Shown here piece by piece: positions 39,745 to 48,453 of a stretch of DNA of 64,000 bases; position 1 is the stretch's first letter, and each line of letters begins with the position of its first letter. The translations under genes and the position numbers were made by a program. The stretch comes from Rhodococcus sp. WMMA185. GTDB taxonomy: Bacteria; Actinomycetota; Actinomycetes; Mycobacteriales; Mycobacteriaceae. The stretch is taken from the NCBI RefSeq assembly GCF_001767395.1, contig NZ_CP017014.1, positions 3,418,501 through 3,482,500 of the forward strand, in the 5' to 3' direction. The notes beneath the pieces are model-generated. The model saw only the letters and a program-made list of their open reading frames with translations. It was not told where the DNA came from and searched no databases.

Positions 39745-40689
39745 TCAGCTACGAAGATGGTCCCATCGAGTCGGATCAGCTTCGAGGGCAGCCCTGTCCC
39801 ACTTCCCTCTTTCCGCCGCCGCCTCGTATGTGCTGTGCAGGAATCTCAGAAGCGCCGCATCGGGATCGTCCGCGGTGCGGACGGCCTCATACGGCAGCAG
39901 GAACTGTCCGAAATCCTTGCTGTAGAACGCCGCTTCGGGTCCGACCGGGTAGTCGGCGAAACCCTCCGGTTCGGGGTAAGCGTACGCATAGAACATGCCT
40001 TCGCCGTCTCCGCCGGGCCAGAACCCGCAGCTACTGAGCTCATGTGAGTAGCCCTCGACCATCACCCAGGCCCCGACGTTTGGAGCTCCACCGGGGTGAG
40101 CCGGCGCGGTGCGGCCGGAAAATCGCGTGCACGCCAAATCCATCCCGCCCCAGAAGAAGTGCACGGGGCTCACCTTGCCGATGAAGTGCGCGCGGAACTC
40201 GTGGATCACTCGGTCCGCTTGCACGAGCTGGCGCCAGAACAGATGCGCCGACTCACCGTCGTACGCGCTGTGCTCGGTGTCCTGCGCGAACGGGATCGCA
40301 GTCTCCACTTCGGTGGGCTCTGCCCGGATATCGGTGATCAAGCCCAGTTCGGACAGGGTGTCGGTGACCTCGACATAAAATTGCGCCACCGACTTCGGTT
40401 CGAGGGCAACCTTTCCGATTGAGCCGCTACTGGCACGGATGACCAGCTGATGGTCGTGGAAGTCGAATTCGATGTCGAAACAATCCGTGCCGTACGGGAT
40501 GGTCGACGTCGCGAGACCACGCGGGCTCACGTACAGCGGCACCTGCCACCAGTGATTGATCATGGGCGCGTGGGCCATGCGGATCTTCCCGACAATCTGT
40601 GCCCACATGTGCAATGTTTCCCGCGTCGGCGTCCAATCGTCCACCTTCAACACGGGCCATGGTTCTCGGGGCCTTCTCTGCTCGCGCAC
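39745..40689 (-). CDS. DUF5996-family protein
   Basis: A 314-residue soluble protein I recognise as the DUF5996 type. Landmarks are WPVLKVDDWTPTRETLHMWAQIVGKIRMA, NHWWQVPLYVSPRGLATSTIPYG, FFWGGMDLACTRFSGR and the aromatic-rich C-terminus YAYPEPEGFADYPVGPEAAFYS. The many Trp, Tyr and Phe in conserved blocks suggest a ligand-binding pocket. No function is known. It starts at GTG and is a single gene, convergent with the MHS transporter. Confidence 0.75.
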   Translation of the reverse strand: MREQRRPREPWPVLKVDDWTPTRETLHMWAQIVGKIRMAHAPMINHWWQVPLYVSPRGLATSTIPYGTDCFDIEFDFHDHQLVIRASSGSIGKVALEPKSVAQFYVEVTDTLSELGLITDIRAEPTEVETAIPFAQDTEHSAYDGESAHLFWRQLVQADRVIHEFRAHFIGKVSPVHFFWGGMDLACTRFSGRTAPAHPGGAPNVGAWVMVEGYSHELSSCGFWPGGDGEGMFYAYAYPEPEGFADYPVGPEAAFYSKDFGQFLLPYEAVRTADDPDAALLRFLHSTYEAAAERGKWDRAALEADPTRWDHLRS

Positions 40690-40750
40690 AAATGCCTCCT
40701 GACGAAGACGGTGTCATCCCAATGTGCGCTGTAGTCGGGGAGTTTGGCAA

Positions 40751-40777
40751 GGGGGTAGGTCGTGAAACCCTACCCCC
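40751..40777. terminator. Hairpin terminator after the DsbA-family gene
   Basis: GGGGGTAGG (40751-40759) pairs perfectly with CCTACCCCC (40769-40777) around a 9-nt loop, 18 bp past the stop of the minus-strand DsbA-family gene. No T-run is seen. Confidence 0.6.
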
Positions 40778-40794
40778 TCGAGGATGCCTGCCGA

Positions 40795-41466
40795 TCAGCC
40801 CACGGGTGCTTCGATCGCTTGATTCAGGAACTGCAGGAAGACGTCCTTCTGCTGCGCACCGGACACTGCAACGCGACGGCCCGCGACGAAGAACGGCACC
40901 CCCGACACCCCAAGTTGCCGGGCGGCGTTGAGATCCGCACGAACCGCGTCCGCGCCCGCGTCGGATTCGAGCCACTCCCGCACGGTGTCGGCGTCGAGTC
41001 CGACTCGGGACGCGATCTTCACCAGTTCCGCCCGATCGTCGATCGCCACTCCATCGCTGAAATGCGCACGGAACAGGGCGTCCATGAGTGCGTCGCGGCT
41101 CTCGCCCGCAAGGTGGATCAGCCGGTGGGCGTCGAAGGTGTTGGCCGCGATCGCGGTGTCGAAGTCGAATTTCAGACCTTCGTCGGCGCCCAGGCCCGCT
41201 ACATGACCGAACATCTGACGTACCTGCGGGGCAGAAATCCCCTTGCTTTCCATCAGAAACTGAAGTTCACTGCGCCGAGCCCCCACCGGTGAATCCGGGT
41301 CCAGCTGGTACGAGCGCCACACGACATTGACCCGGTCACGGCCGTCGAACTCCGCCAAGGCGGACAGGAAGCGATGTTTGCCGATGTAGCACCACGGGCA
41401 GGCCACATCGGACCAGATCTCTATTTCGACGGTGTTCTCGGGGTGGGCATTTTGCTCAATCGTCAC
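40795..41466 (-). CDS. DsbA-family oxidoreductase (FrnE-like)
   Basis: A 223-residue thioredoxin-fold protein with the CPWC active site in WSDVACPWCYIGKHRF (Cys ~25 and ~28) and the cis-Pro region GVSGVPFFVAGRRVAVSGAQ. No signal peptide, so it is a cytoplasmic 2-hydroxychromene isomerase/FrnE-type oxidoreductase rather than a periplasmic DsbA. It starts at GTG. It is 81 bp downstream of an OsmC-type peroxide enzyme on the same strand, so the two may form an oxidative-stress unit. Confidence 0.9.
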   Translation of the reverse strand: MTIEQNAHPENTVEIEIWSDVACPWCYIGKHRFLSALAEFDGRDRVNVVWRSYQLDPDSPVGARRSELQFLMESKGISAPQVRQMFGHVAGLGADEGLKFDFDTAIAANTFDAHRLIHLAGESRDALMDALFRAHFSDGVAIDDRAELVKIASRVGLDADTVREWLESDAGADAVRADLNAARQLGVSGVPFFVAGRRVAVSGAQQKDVFLQFLNQAIEAPVG

Positions 41467-41547
41467 AGCAGTAGTTAAACAGATCAGTATGTCGTTCTGT
41501 TCCGCGAGCAGCGGATGCGGCCCGCGGCCTGCTCGGCCCGTCGAGAT

Positions 41548-41985
41548 TCAGGATTCGAGCGCCGCATCCAGACTGATGTCCACGCCGGTGAGGGCCTTGC
41601 TGACCGGGCAGCTCTCCTTGGCTGCCTGAGCCGCCTTGGCGAAGCCGTCGGCATCGAGCCCTTCCACCTCGCCCCGAACCGTCAACTTGATGCCCGTGAG
41701 CTTGAAGCCCGGGTTGTCAGGGCCCAATGACACGTCGGCTTTCACCTCGAGGCTCTGAGGGGTTCCGCCGGCCTCCGCAATGAGCGCAGACAGTTGCATG
41801 GCGAAGCAGGAGGAATGTGCTGCCGCGATCAACTCCTCGGGACTGGTGGTACCGGCGGCATCTTCGGCCGCTCTCTTGGGGAACGAGACGTCGAATGTCG
41901 CGGCACCCGAACTCGTGAGTTCGACTTGCCCACTTCCCTGTTCGAGTGATCCGTTCCACGCGGTGCGTGCGGTCCGTGTCGGCAT
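41548..41985 (-). CDS. OsmC-family peroxiredoxin
   Basis: A 145-residue OsmC-type thiol peroxidase. The two catalytic cysteines are in AAAHSSCFAMQLS (~residue 60) and KESCPVSKALTGVDI (~126). The conserved TTSPEELIAAAH loop supports the OsmC rather than the Ohr subgroup. It reduces organic hydroperoxides in the cytoplasm. It lies 39 bp from the WYL regulator gene and may be read from the same transcript. Confidence 0.9.
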   Translation of the reverse strand: MPTRTARTAWNGSLEQGSGQVELTSSGAATFDVSFPKRAAEDAAGTTSPEELIAAAHSSCFAMQLSALIAEAGGTPQSLEVKADVSLGPDNPGFKLTGIKLTVRGEVEGLDADGFAKAAQAAKESCPVSKALTGVDISLDAALES

Positions 41986-42024
41986 GCCAGGTCCTCTCGG
42001 GGTTGTTGAGGTTACGTCTCGAAC

Positions 42025-42975
42025 CTACTCGTACCGATCGACCATCCGCAGCGCCCGAGATCGCAGTAGGTCCCGCAGACCTTCCGGTGCCAACACTTCG
42101 GCGTCGTCACCCATCGCCCACAACACGGCGCAGGCGTGCGCGTCGTCGCCGAATACGATCTCGAGGCGCAGCCATCCACACTCGGCCGGTGACTCTGAGA
42201 GGACGTCGAACGCGCGCCCGACAAGATCGTCTCGACGTTCCGCCGGCACGAGAACGACTGCCACCACCAGCCCGTTCCGCGTCCGGAACGAAGCACGAGC
42301 CCGCTCCCAGATTGCGCCCAGGTCGATCTCGGCCGGCCGCACTGCCGGTTCGTCGAGTTCGCTTATTTCCTCGATCCGCTCCACCCTATAGATTCGCTCC
42401 TTGCCCGCATCCGTGGCCACGAGGTACCACCGCCCGGACGCGTGAATGAGGCCGAGAGGGTCGATGGTTCGCCACACGGCGTCGTTGCCCTGGGACGCGT
42501 ACAGGATGCCGAGCCGCCGGCACAGGAACACCGCCTGCTGGACTCGCCCTAGATGCGGGTCGATTCGTTTCGGGCCGGTATGCCAACTGCCGTGGGTGAC
42601 CAAGACTCGCTCGGCCACCGTCGTCGCAGCCTCGCGGTGCCCGTCCGGCATAGCCGCCATCACCTTTCGCATCGCGGACGCGAATGCCGTGGCCATTCCG
42701 AGCGATTCCGACGTCGCGGCCGAACCGGCCGCCAAGAGGGCCTTGGCCTCGTCTACGGTCAGGCCGGTGAGGTCAGTGGTGAATCCGGGCAACAACTCGA
42801 AGCCTCCATCGCGGCCTCGTTCGGCATAGACCGGGAAGCCCGCGGTCGACAGCGCATCGATGTCGCGCAATACCGTTCGCGGCGAAACCTCGAGCTCACG
42901 GGCCAGAGCCGAAGCCGACATTCGGCCACGGTTTCGCAGTAACAGAACGAGCGAGAGCAGACGGTCGGCGCGCAC
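42025..42975 (-). CDS. WYL-domain transcriptional regulator (YafY/HTH_11 type)
   Basis: A 316-residue regulator. The N-terminal HTH (RADRLLSLVLLLRNRGRMSASALARELEVSPRTVLRDIDAL) is followed by a WYL domain (RWYLVATDAGKERIYRVERI) and a C-terminal WCX-like part. The frame is open to 43014, but that would place the start inside the 39-bp palindrome. GTG 42975, just before RADRLL, agrees with the family N-terminus. It is divergent from the TIGR03086 gene, whose expression it probably controls. Confidence 0.88.
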   Translation of the reverse strand: MRADRLLSLVLLLRNRGRMSASALARELEVSPRTVLRDIDALSTAGFPVYAERGRDGGFELLPGFTTDLTGLTVDEAKALLAAGSAATSESLGMATAFASAMRKVMAAMPDGHREAATTVAERVLVTHGSWHTGPKRIDPHLGRVQQAVFLCRRLGILYASQGNDAVWRTIDPLGLIHASGRWYLVATDAGKERIYRVERIEEISELDEPAVRPAEIDLGAIWERARASFRTRNGLVVAVVLVPAERRDDLVGRAFDVLSESPAECGWLRLEIVFGDDAHACAVLWAMGDDAEVLAPEGLRDLLRSRALRMVDRYE

Positions 42976-42986
42976 AAGAAAAGTCT

Positions 42987-43025
42987 GCCAGTAATACATG
43001 ACAGTGGATGTCATGTATTACTGGC
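42987..43025. promoter_or_regulatory. 39-bp perfect interrupted palindrome between two divergent genes
   Basis: GCCAGTAATACATGACA (42987-43003) and its exact reverse complement (43009-43025) are separated by GTGGA. The TGACA-N5-TGTCA core is centred at 43006, 12 bp from each proposed start codon. It is a probable operator for the WYL regulator acting on both promoters. Confidence 0.75.
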
Positions 43026-43037
43026 GATAGTGGTCTC

Positions 43038-43616
43038 ATGACAAACACCACGACAGATCCGCGCCCGCTCTACCGCGAAGCACTCGACTGGACCACCGGG
43101 CTCATCGCAGGAGTCCGCGAGGACCAATTGTCCGCAGCAACTCCCTGCACCGACTTCGATGTCCGCACCCTCCTCGGTCACCTCGTGGCTGCCGTGGAAC
43201 GTGCCCGGATCATCGGGGAAGGCGGCGACCCGTTCGCCGGCCCAACCGTTGTCACTGGCATCTCCGACGACGGTTATGCGGCCGCGTATCGGTCCGCCGC
43301 CCACCGCATGTTGCCCGCGTGGACCGACGACCGACTGGACGCCGACGTGATCGCACCGTGGGGCACCGTCTCTGGTCGGGTCGCAATCTGGGTGTACATC
43401 AACGAGGCCCTGGTGCACGGCTGGGATCTTGCGACTGCGACGGGCCAGCCCTCTGAGACCCGCCCCGAACTGGCCGAGGCTGTGCTCGCTGTCGCACGGC
43501 ACGCGCTCCCCGCGGAACCGCGCGGCGGGCAGATGCCTTTCGCCGCGGTGGTCGAGTCACTGCCGACCGCCGGTCCGACCGAGCGGCTAGCCAACTGGTC
43601 GGGTCGCAAGAGCTAG
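43038..43616 (+). CDS. TIGR03086-family protein (DinB/mycothiol-dependent isomerase-like)
   Basis: A 192-residue helical-bundle protein of the actinobacterial TIGR03086 family. Landmarks are ATPCTDFDVRTLLGHLVAAVERA, WGTVSGRVAIWVYINEALVHGWDLATATGQ and a metal-site-like triad (His in LLGHL, Glu in INEALVHGWDLA, and the His after it). Relatives include mycothiol-dependent maleylpyruvate isomerase and DinB-type enzymes, so mycothiol chemistry is plausible but unproven. ATG 43038 is chosen by family N-terminus; upstream codons lie in the operator palindrome. Confidence 0.85.
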   Translation: MTNTTTDPRPLYREALDWTTGLIAGVREDQLSAATPCTDFDVRTLLGHLVAAVERARIIGEGGDPFAGPTVVTGISDDGYAAAYRSAAHRMLPAWTDDRLDADVIAPWGTVSGRVAIWVYINEALVHGWDLATATGQPSETRPELAEAVLAVARHALPAEPRGGQMPFAAVVESLPTAGPTERLANWSGRKS

Positions 43617-43625
43617 GCCAGAAAC

Positions 43626-43669
43626 CACGAGTGGGCCGCCGGTGGATTCCCACCGGCGGCCCACTCGTG
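43626..43669. terminator. Strong bidirectional terminator hairpin
   Basis: A perfect 20-bp stem (43626-43645 with 43650-43669) closes a 4-nt ATTC loop between two convergent genes. It lies 9 bp past the TIGR03086 stop and 31 bp from the clpC stop. Confidence 0.88.
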
Positions 43670-43700
43670 CAGTCACTCGCTCAGCTGTGTCGAATCGTTT

Positions 43701-46238
43701 CTACTCGGATTCGACGGCTGCGGACTTGGCCAGGTCGACCGGCACCTCGTCGGGCACTGCGGCCGGCTTTTCCTCCCCGCGGAAGGTGAACCGGGCATCC
43801 TCGCCCGCGCCTTCGCCGTCCCAGTTCTCGACGTCGACGTACACGATCTGTCCCGGACCGACCTCTCCGAAGAGGATCTTTTCCGACAACTGATCCTCGA
43901 TCTCGCGCTGAATGGTGCGACGCAGCGGCCGCGCACCCAGAACCGGATCGAATCCGCGCTTCGCGAGAAGTGCCTTGGCCTTTTCCGTGATCTCGATGGC
44001 CATGTCCTTGTTCTTCAGCGCCGCCTCGACACGCTCGACCATCAGGTCCACCATCTGAACGATCTGCTCGGTGGTGAGCTGGTGGAACACGACGATGTCA
44101 TCGATACGGTTGAGGAACTCGGGACGGAAGTGCTTCTTCAGCTCGTCGTTGACCTTGAGCTTCATCCGCTCGTAGTTCGACTCGTCGCCCTTGCCGGACG
44201 AGAAGCCCAAGCCCACGGCCTTCGAGATGTCCGAGGTACCGAGATTCGAGGTGAAGATCAGCACGGTGTTCTTGAAGTCCACCGTCCGTCCCTGACCATC
44301 GGTGAGACGGCCGTCCTCGAGCACCTGCAGGAGAGTGTTGTAGATCTCCTGATGCGCCTTCTCGATCTCGTCGAACAGCACCACGCTGAACGGCTTGCGC
44401 CGCACCTTCTCGGTGAGCTGGCCACCTTCTTCGTACCCGACGTAGCCGGGAGGAGCACCGAAGAGCCGCGACGCGGTGAAGCGGTCGTGGAACTCACCCA
44501 TGTCGATCTGAATGAGCGCGTCGTCCTCGCCGAACAGGAAGTTCGCCAGGGACTTGGCCAGCTCGGTCTTACCGACGCCGGACGGGCCTGCGAAGATGAA
44601 CGACCCGGACGGACGCTTCGGGTCCTTCAGGCCTGCACGGGTACGACGGATAGCCTTGGCGACCGCCTTGACCGCGTCCTCCTGCCCGATAATCCGCTTG
44701 TGCAGTTCCTCTTCCATTCGGAGTAGACGCGTGGTCTCCTCCTCGGTCAGCTTGAATACCGGGATACCGGTCCAGTTGCCGAGGACCTCGGCGATCTGCT
44801 CGTCGTCGACCTCGGCGATGACGTCCAGGTCGCCGGACCGCCACTGCTTCTCCCGCTCCGCACGCTGCGCGACGAGGGTCTTCTCCTTGTCGCGTAGATT
44901 CGCCGCCTTCTCGAAGTCCTGAGCGTCGATCGCGGACTCCTTCTCGCGACGGGCGTCGGCGATCTTGTCGTCGTACTCGCGCAGGTCCGGCGGTGCGGTC
45001 ATCCGGCGGATTCGCATCCGGGCTCCGGCCTCGTCGATGAGGTCGATGGCCTTGTCCGGCAAGAAGCGGTCGTTGATGTATCGATCGGCCAGGGTCGCCG
45101 CTGCGACGAGGGCGCCGTCCGTGATGGATACCCGGTGATGGGCCTCGTACCGATCGCGCAGACCCTTGAGGATCTCGATGGTGTGCTCCACCGTGGGCTC
45201 GCCGACCTGAACCGGCTGGAACCGGCGCTCGAGAGCGGCATCCTTCTCGATGTACTTGCGGTACTCGTCGAGAGTGGTGGCACCGATCGTCTGCAGCTCA
45301 CCGCGAGCGAGTTTCGGCTTGAGGATCGAGGCCGCGTCGATAGCGCCCTCGGCCGCGCCGGCACCTACGAGGGTGTGCAACTCGTCGATGAACAAAATGA
45401 TGTCACCGCGGGTGTTGATTTCCTTGAGAACCTTCTTCAGGCGCTCTTCGAAGTCACCGCGGTACCGACTGCCGGCCACGAGGGATCCGAGGTCGAGTGT
45501 GTAGAGCTGCTTGTCCTTGAGGGTCTCCGGAACCTCGCCATTGACGATGGCCTGAGCGAGACCCTCCACAACCGCTGTCTTACCTACACCGGGCTCACCG
45601 ATCAGCACAGGGTTGTTCTTGGTGCGGCGCGACAACACCTGCATGACGCGCTCGATCTCCTTCGTGCGGCCGATGACAGGGTCGAGCTTGCCCTCGAGCG
45701 CCGCCTGGGTGAGATTGCGACCGAACTGGTCGAGCACAAGTGAGGTGGACGGAGTGCCCGCCTCACCACGCGTGCCGCCCGCCTCGGCAGGCTCCTTGCC
45801 CTGGTAACCGGAAAGCAGCTGAATTACCTGCTGACGCACGCGGTTGAGGTCTGCACCGAGCTTGACCAATACCTGTGCCGCCACACCTTCACCCTCACGG
45901 ATGAGTCCGAGCAGGATGTGCTCGGTACCGATGTAGTTGTGTCCGAGCTGCAGCGCCTCGCGCAGGCTGAGCTCGAGGACCTTCTTGGCACGCGGTGTGA
46001 AGGGGATGTGGCCTGACGGGGCCTGCTGGCCCTGGCCGATTATCTCCTCGACCTGGCTGCGCACTCCTTCGAGGGAGATGCCCAACGACTCCAGCGACTT
46101 GGCAGCGACACCTTCGCCCTCATGGATGAGGCCGAGCAGGATGTGCTCGGTACCGATGTAGTTGTGGTTGAGCATCCTGGCTTCTTCCTGAGCCAGGACG
46201 ACAACGCGCCGTGCGCGATCGGTGAACCTCTCGAACAT
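43701..46238 (-). CDS. clpC: ATP-dependent Clp protease ATPase subunit ClpC
   Basis: An 845-residue Hsp100 unfoldase feeding ClpP1P2. The N-terminal double Clp-N domain is [33 protein letters not shown], repeated near residue 80. The first Walker A is GEPGVGKT (~residue 213). A UVR-type coiled linker follows ([26 protein letters not shown]), then the second Walker A GPSGVGKT. The C-terminus ends in an acidic tail. It is the core quality-control unfoldase of this group. It stands alone, with ~550 bp of non-coding DNA upstream holding a ClgR-like box. Confidence 0.97.
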   Translation of the reverse strand: MFERFTDRARRVVVLAQEEARMLNHNYIGTEHILLGLIHEGEGVAAKSLESLGISLEGVRSQVEEIIGQGQQAPSGHIPFTPRAKKVLELSLREALQLGHNYIGTEHILLGLIREGEGVAAQVLVKLGADLNRVRQQVIQLLSGYQGKEPAEAGGTRGEAGTPSTSLVLDQFGRNLTQAALEGKLDPVIGRTKEIERVMQVLSRRTKNNPVLIGEPGVGKTAVVEGLAQAIVNGEVPETLKDKQLYTLDLGSLVAGSRYRGDFEERLKKVLKEINTRGDIILFIDELHTLVGAGAAEGAIDAASILKPKLARGELQTIGATTLDEYRKYIEKDAALERRFQPVQVGEPTVEHTIEILKGLRDRYEAHHRVSITDGALVAAATLADRYINDRFLPDKAIDLIDEAGARMRIRRMTAPPDLREYDDKIADARREKESAIDAQDFEKAANLRDKEKTLVAQRAEREKQWRSGDLDVIAEVDDEQIAEVLGNWTGIPVFKLTEEETTRLLRMEEELHKRIIGQEDAVKAVAKAIRRTRAGLKDPKRPSGSFIFAGPSGVGKTELAKSLANFLFGEDDALIQIDMGEFHDRFTASRLFGAPPGYVGYEEGGQLTEKVRRKPFSVVLFDEIEKAHQEIYNTLLQVLEDGRLTDGQGRTVDFKNTVLIFTSNLGTSDISKAVGLGFSSGKGDESNYERMKLKVNDELKKHFRPEFLNRIDDIVVFHQLTTEQIVQMVDLMVERVEAALKNKDMAIEITEKAKALLAKRGFDPVLGARPLRRTIQREIEDQLSEKILFGEVGPGQIVYVDVENWDGEGAGEDARFTFRGEEKPAAVPDEVPVDLAKSAAVESE

Positions 46239-46785
46239 CGCTCTCCCTCACACTTTCCGACGCACAGTCACGAGACCGGGTGTCTCGTCCCTGTTCGCCG
46301 CGTTTTCGCTCGGCACTAAAGCAGATCGCCAACGCCTACCTCGAAGACATCTACCCCGAAGCGACGAAAGTTCCACGACCCCATCTCTTACTCTAGTTGG
46401 CTGCCGATTGCCCTGCTGCCCCTCCACCCCTTTAGGTGAGGACCAAGCCTGCTTACCTGTACTCAACGCCCCAGTTCGGGTAAACGTTTCCCGTTCGCTG
46501 TACGCCAGAAGCGAACACCCTTGGCGACTTGCGATGTCGCCACCGCGTCGTAGTCCCTGCCGGTACGTGTCTTTACCTATGTTTCGCGAGCCGCCGCTCC
46601 CACACAACTGCGACAGCCGTTCGCCTGCGAACTCTGCAGGCCCACTCTCTGCGGGTCCACTGCCTGTCTCGGCAAGACCCTTTTGTCCGAACAGGGTAAG
46701 TCGATGAGGTGCGAGTTCGCTACCCGTGCACATACCACGATCGTGGTCCGAAGAACTTTTCCCGACCGCCACACCTGCGTGAGCG
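46239..46785. other. Long leader/intergenic region upstream of clpC
   Basis: 547 bp with no credible gene. On the clpC-proximal side it must carry the clpC promoter. Notable signals are the ClgR-like box at 46499-46516 and a palindrome GTTCGC-CT-GCGAAC at 46619-46632 of unknown use. Confidence 0.5.
46499..46516. promoter_or_regulatory. Candidate ClgR box
   Basis: TGTACGCCAGAAGCGAAC fits the ClgR consensus (WNNWCGCYNANRGCGWWS, from memory) at all fixed positions but one. ClgR activates clp genes in corynebacteria and mycobacteria. The 260-bp distance to the clpC start would need a long 5' UTR. Confidence 0.4.
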
Positions 46786-47748
46786 CTACACAGCCATCGA
46801 CGCACACAGCATCACACCGGAGACTGCCAATAGGCCGGTGGCCAGAGGTCCGATCGAGATGATTGCGCTCACCGCAGCGAGTGATCTTCGAGCCCGCATG
46901 CGGTCGGCTGGAGAAGCCGGGGAGGCCAGTCGTACCGCGCGGTCGAGAACCGCGGTGTTTAATCCGCCCAGCGCCCGACTGGTTAAAGGACCCGTTACGG
47001 ACATCGCTATCAGCCCACTCACTACGGCGCGGGAGCCGTGGGCCCGGGCGGCGTGGTCGTCGGCGCACATCTCCAGCAGTCGGGCGACTTCCGCACGGGC
47101 AACGGTGAACAAGGAAATCCACGGCAGACTCGAAGCCAGTCCCCGAATCACGGCAATCGCCTGTGGGTGCCGACCGGTCAGGTGAGCGCGTTCGTGGGCG
47201 AGGACCGCGTCGAGTTGGCGGTGATCGAGTACACCGATAGCAGCGGTGGTGACCACGATCGCGCTGGGCCTGCCCGCGACGCAATAGGCGTCCGGCTGAG
47301 ATGCCTCGAGGACCACCGCATCGACTCCCGAGACCTGGTGACCGACCATACGTATTTTCCGCGCGTGCCCGTGAGTATGGCTGCGCATTCGGCCAAGGCG
47401 GTGGCCTAGTCTCCACATGACCGCCGAGAACACGAGAACGGCCAGCACCGCCAGCAATGTCAGTGTGACCTGCAGGGCAAGATCTACCCGTCCGCTCACG
47501 GCAGCGTGAAGACGCGCAGGACAGTTCCCGAACAGCGACCGGCCCGGGTGCCCACGTACATACACCAATCCCACGACGAACACTGCCGCTGCAGCCGCCC
47601 ACGACAACACGACGGCTCCGATCGTAGCCACCCACGCCGTTACACCGAGGCCCGGTGCGACGCCGCGATGCGTCAAACGGACCAGAAGGGGCGGAGCGAG
47701 AACCGCTACAACAAAGCTGTAGAGGAGCAGGGAAGCCGCGACGATCAT
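46786..47748 (-). CDS. M56/M48-type membrane zinc metallopeptidase (BlaR1-like)
   Basis: A 320-residue membrane protein. The zinc-protease motif is AVLAHERAHLTGRHP (HExxH), with a downstream EMCADDHAA motif supplying the third ligand. Hydrophobic segments occur near residues 1-20, 36-60, 90-115 and 285-315. Unlike true BlaR1 there is no extracytoplasmic penicillin-binding domain. It overlaps the BlaI-type repressor gene by 4 bp, as in Rv1845c-Rv1846c. The likely role is cleaving or controlling the repressor under cell-envelope stress. Confidence 0.88.
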   Translation of the reverse strand: MIVAASLLLYSFVVAVLAPPLLVRLTHRGVAPGLGVTAWVATIGAVVLSWAAAAAVFVVGLVYVRGHPGRSLFGNCPARLHAAVSGRVDLALQVTLTLLAVLAVLVFSAVMWRLGHRLGRMRSHTHGHARKIRMVGHQVSGVDAVVLEASQPDAYCVAGRPSAIVVTTAAIGVLDHRQLDAVLAHERAHLTGRHPQAIAVIRGLASSLPWISLFTVARAEVARLLEMCADDHAARAHGSRAVVSGLIAMSVTGPLTSRALGGLNTAVLDRAVRLASPASPADRMRARRSLAAVSAIISIGPLATGLLAVSGVMLCASMAV

Positions 47749-48122
47749 CCCGTATCCTCGTCGGCATCCAGGCGTCGCAGAGCAGCGCGGAGGCTGGCGG
47801 ATTCCTCGTCACTCATCTGCTCGACGAAATGGGTCATCACCAGATCGGCTCGCCCACCACCGTCGAAGGCGTCGCGCATCAACCGGGCACTGTGCTCCTC
47901 ACGGGTAAGCGTGGCCCAGTAACTGAACGCCTTACCCTTCTTTTCCCGGGCAAGCCATCCCTTCCGGTGAAGATTGTCCATCGTCGACATCACCGTGGTG
48001 TATGCCAACTCCCGGTCCTCGCTGAGTTCGTCGAACACCTCCCGAACCGTGGTCGCTGCCGCGCGGTCCCAGATCCGCCCCATCACGACCGCCTCGAGTT
48101 CCCCGAATCCACGTACTCGCAC
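47745..48122 (-). CDS. BlaI/MecI/CopY-family repressor
   Basis: A 125-residue winged-helix repressor: GFGELEAVVMGRIWDRAAATTVREVFDELSEDRELAYTTVMSTMDNLHRKGWLAREKKGKAFSYWA. A C-terminal dimerisation helix carries the usual protease-sensitive region. The companion M56 peptidase overlaps by 4 bp. It probably represses its own operon and perhaps other envelope genes. Two palindromes lie 125-150 bp upstream. Confidence 0.92.
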   Translation of the reverse strand: MRVRGFGELEAVVMGRIWDRAAATTVREVFDELSEDRELAYTTVMSTMDNLHRKGWLAREKKGKAFSYWATLTREEHSARLMRDAFDGGGRADLVMTHFVEQMSDEESASLRAALRRLDADEDTG

Positions 48123-48246
48123 CGCACACCTTCCTCTGTCGACTAGTCAAGGGTAGCCAACACACGCACCCGCAATCGCGTTCGTCGCACGCGTCCGTGG
48201 TGGTCGGAGCGGGTATTGCGCCGCCGAGCGACAAGCCGATCACCCT

Positions 48247-48274
48247 TAGATACTATCTACGTACGGAGACCGTA
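48247..48274. promoter_or_regulatory. Candidate BlaI operators (two adjacent dyads)
   Basis: TAGATA-C-TATCTA (48247-48259, perfect) is followed directly by TACGG-AGA-CCGTA (48262-48274, perfect). Their centres are 15 bp apart. They lie upstream of the BlaI-type gene and resemble the paired dyads used by this family, though the sequence differs from the TACA/TGTA core. Confidence 0.45.
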
Positions 48275-48405
48275 GCTGGTAGCGGAGACCCGAGAAAATT
48301 GCGACGGTGACCGGAGATAGTGGCTCTTCGAGCAACCGACCCAAGGAGATGGCAATCGATCCGATGGCGAATCTTCGGGCTTGGTGGGACTGCCAGATGA
48401 TGATG

Positions 48406-48453
48406 GCTAGCGGTCAGATGTGCGCGATATGTGCGCAAACATGTGACGCTAGC
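48406..48453 (-). terminator. Imperfect hairpin at the 3' end of the lipase gene
   Basis: The left arm from GCTAGCG (48406) pairs with the right arm ending CGCTAGC (48453). About 17 of 20 pairs match, with a small bulge and a short loop. It overlaps the lipase stop codon, which suggests a terminator or mRNA-stabilising structure. Confidence 0.5.

Noticed and set aside
46619..46632. Palindrome GTTCGC-CT-GCGAAC considered as an SOS (LexA) box
   Set aside because: The arms are in the opposite order to the actinobacterial CGAAC-N4-GTTCG box and no SOS gene follows.
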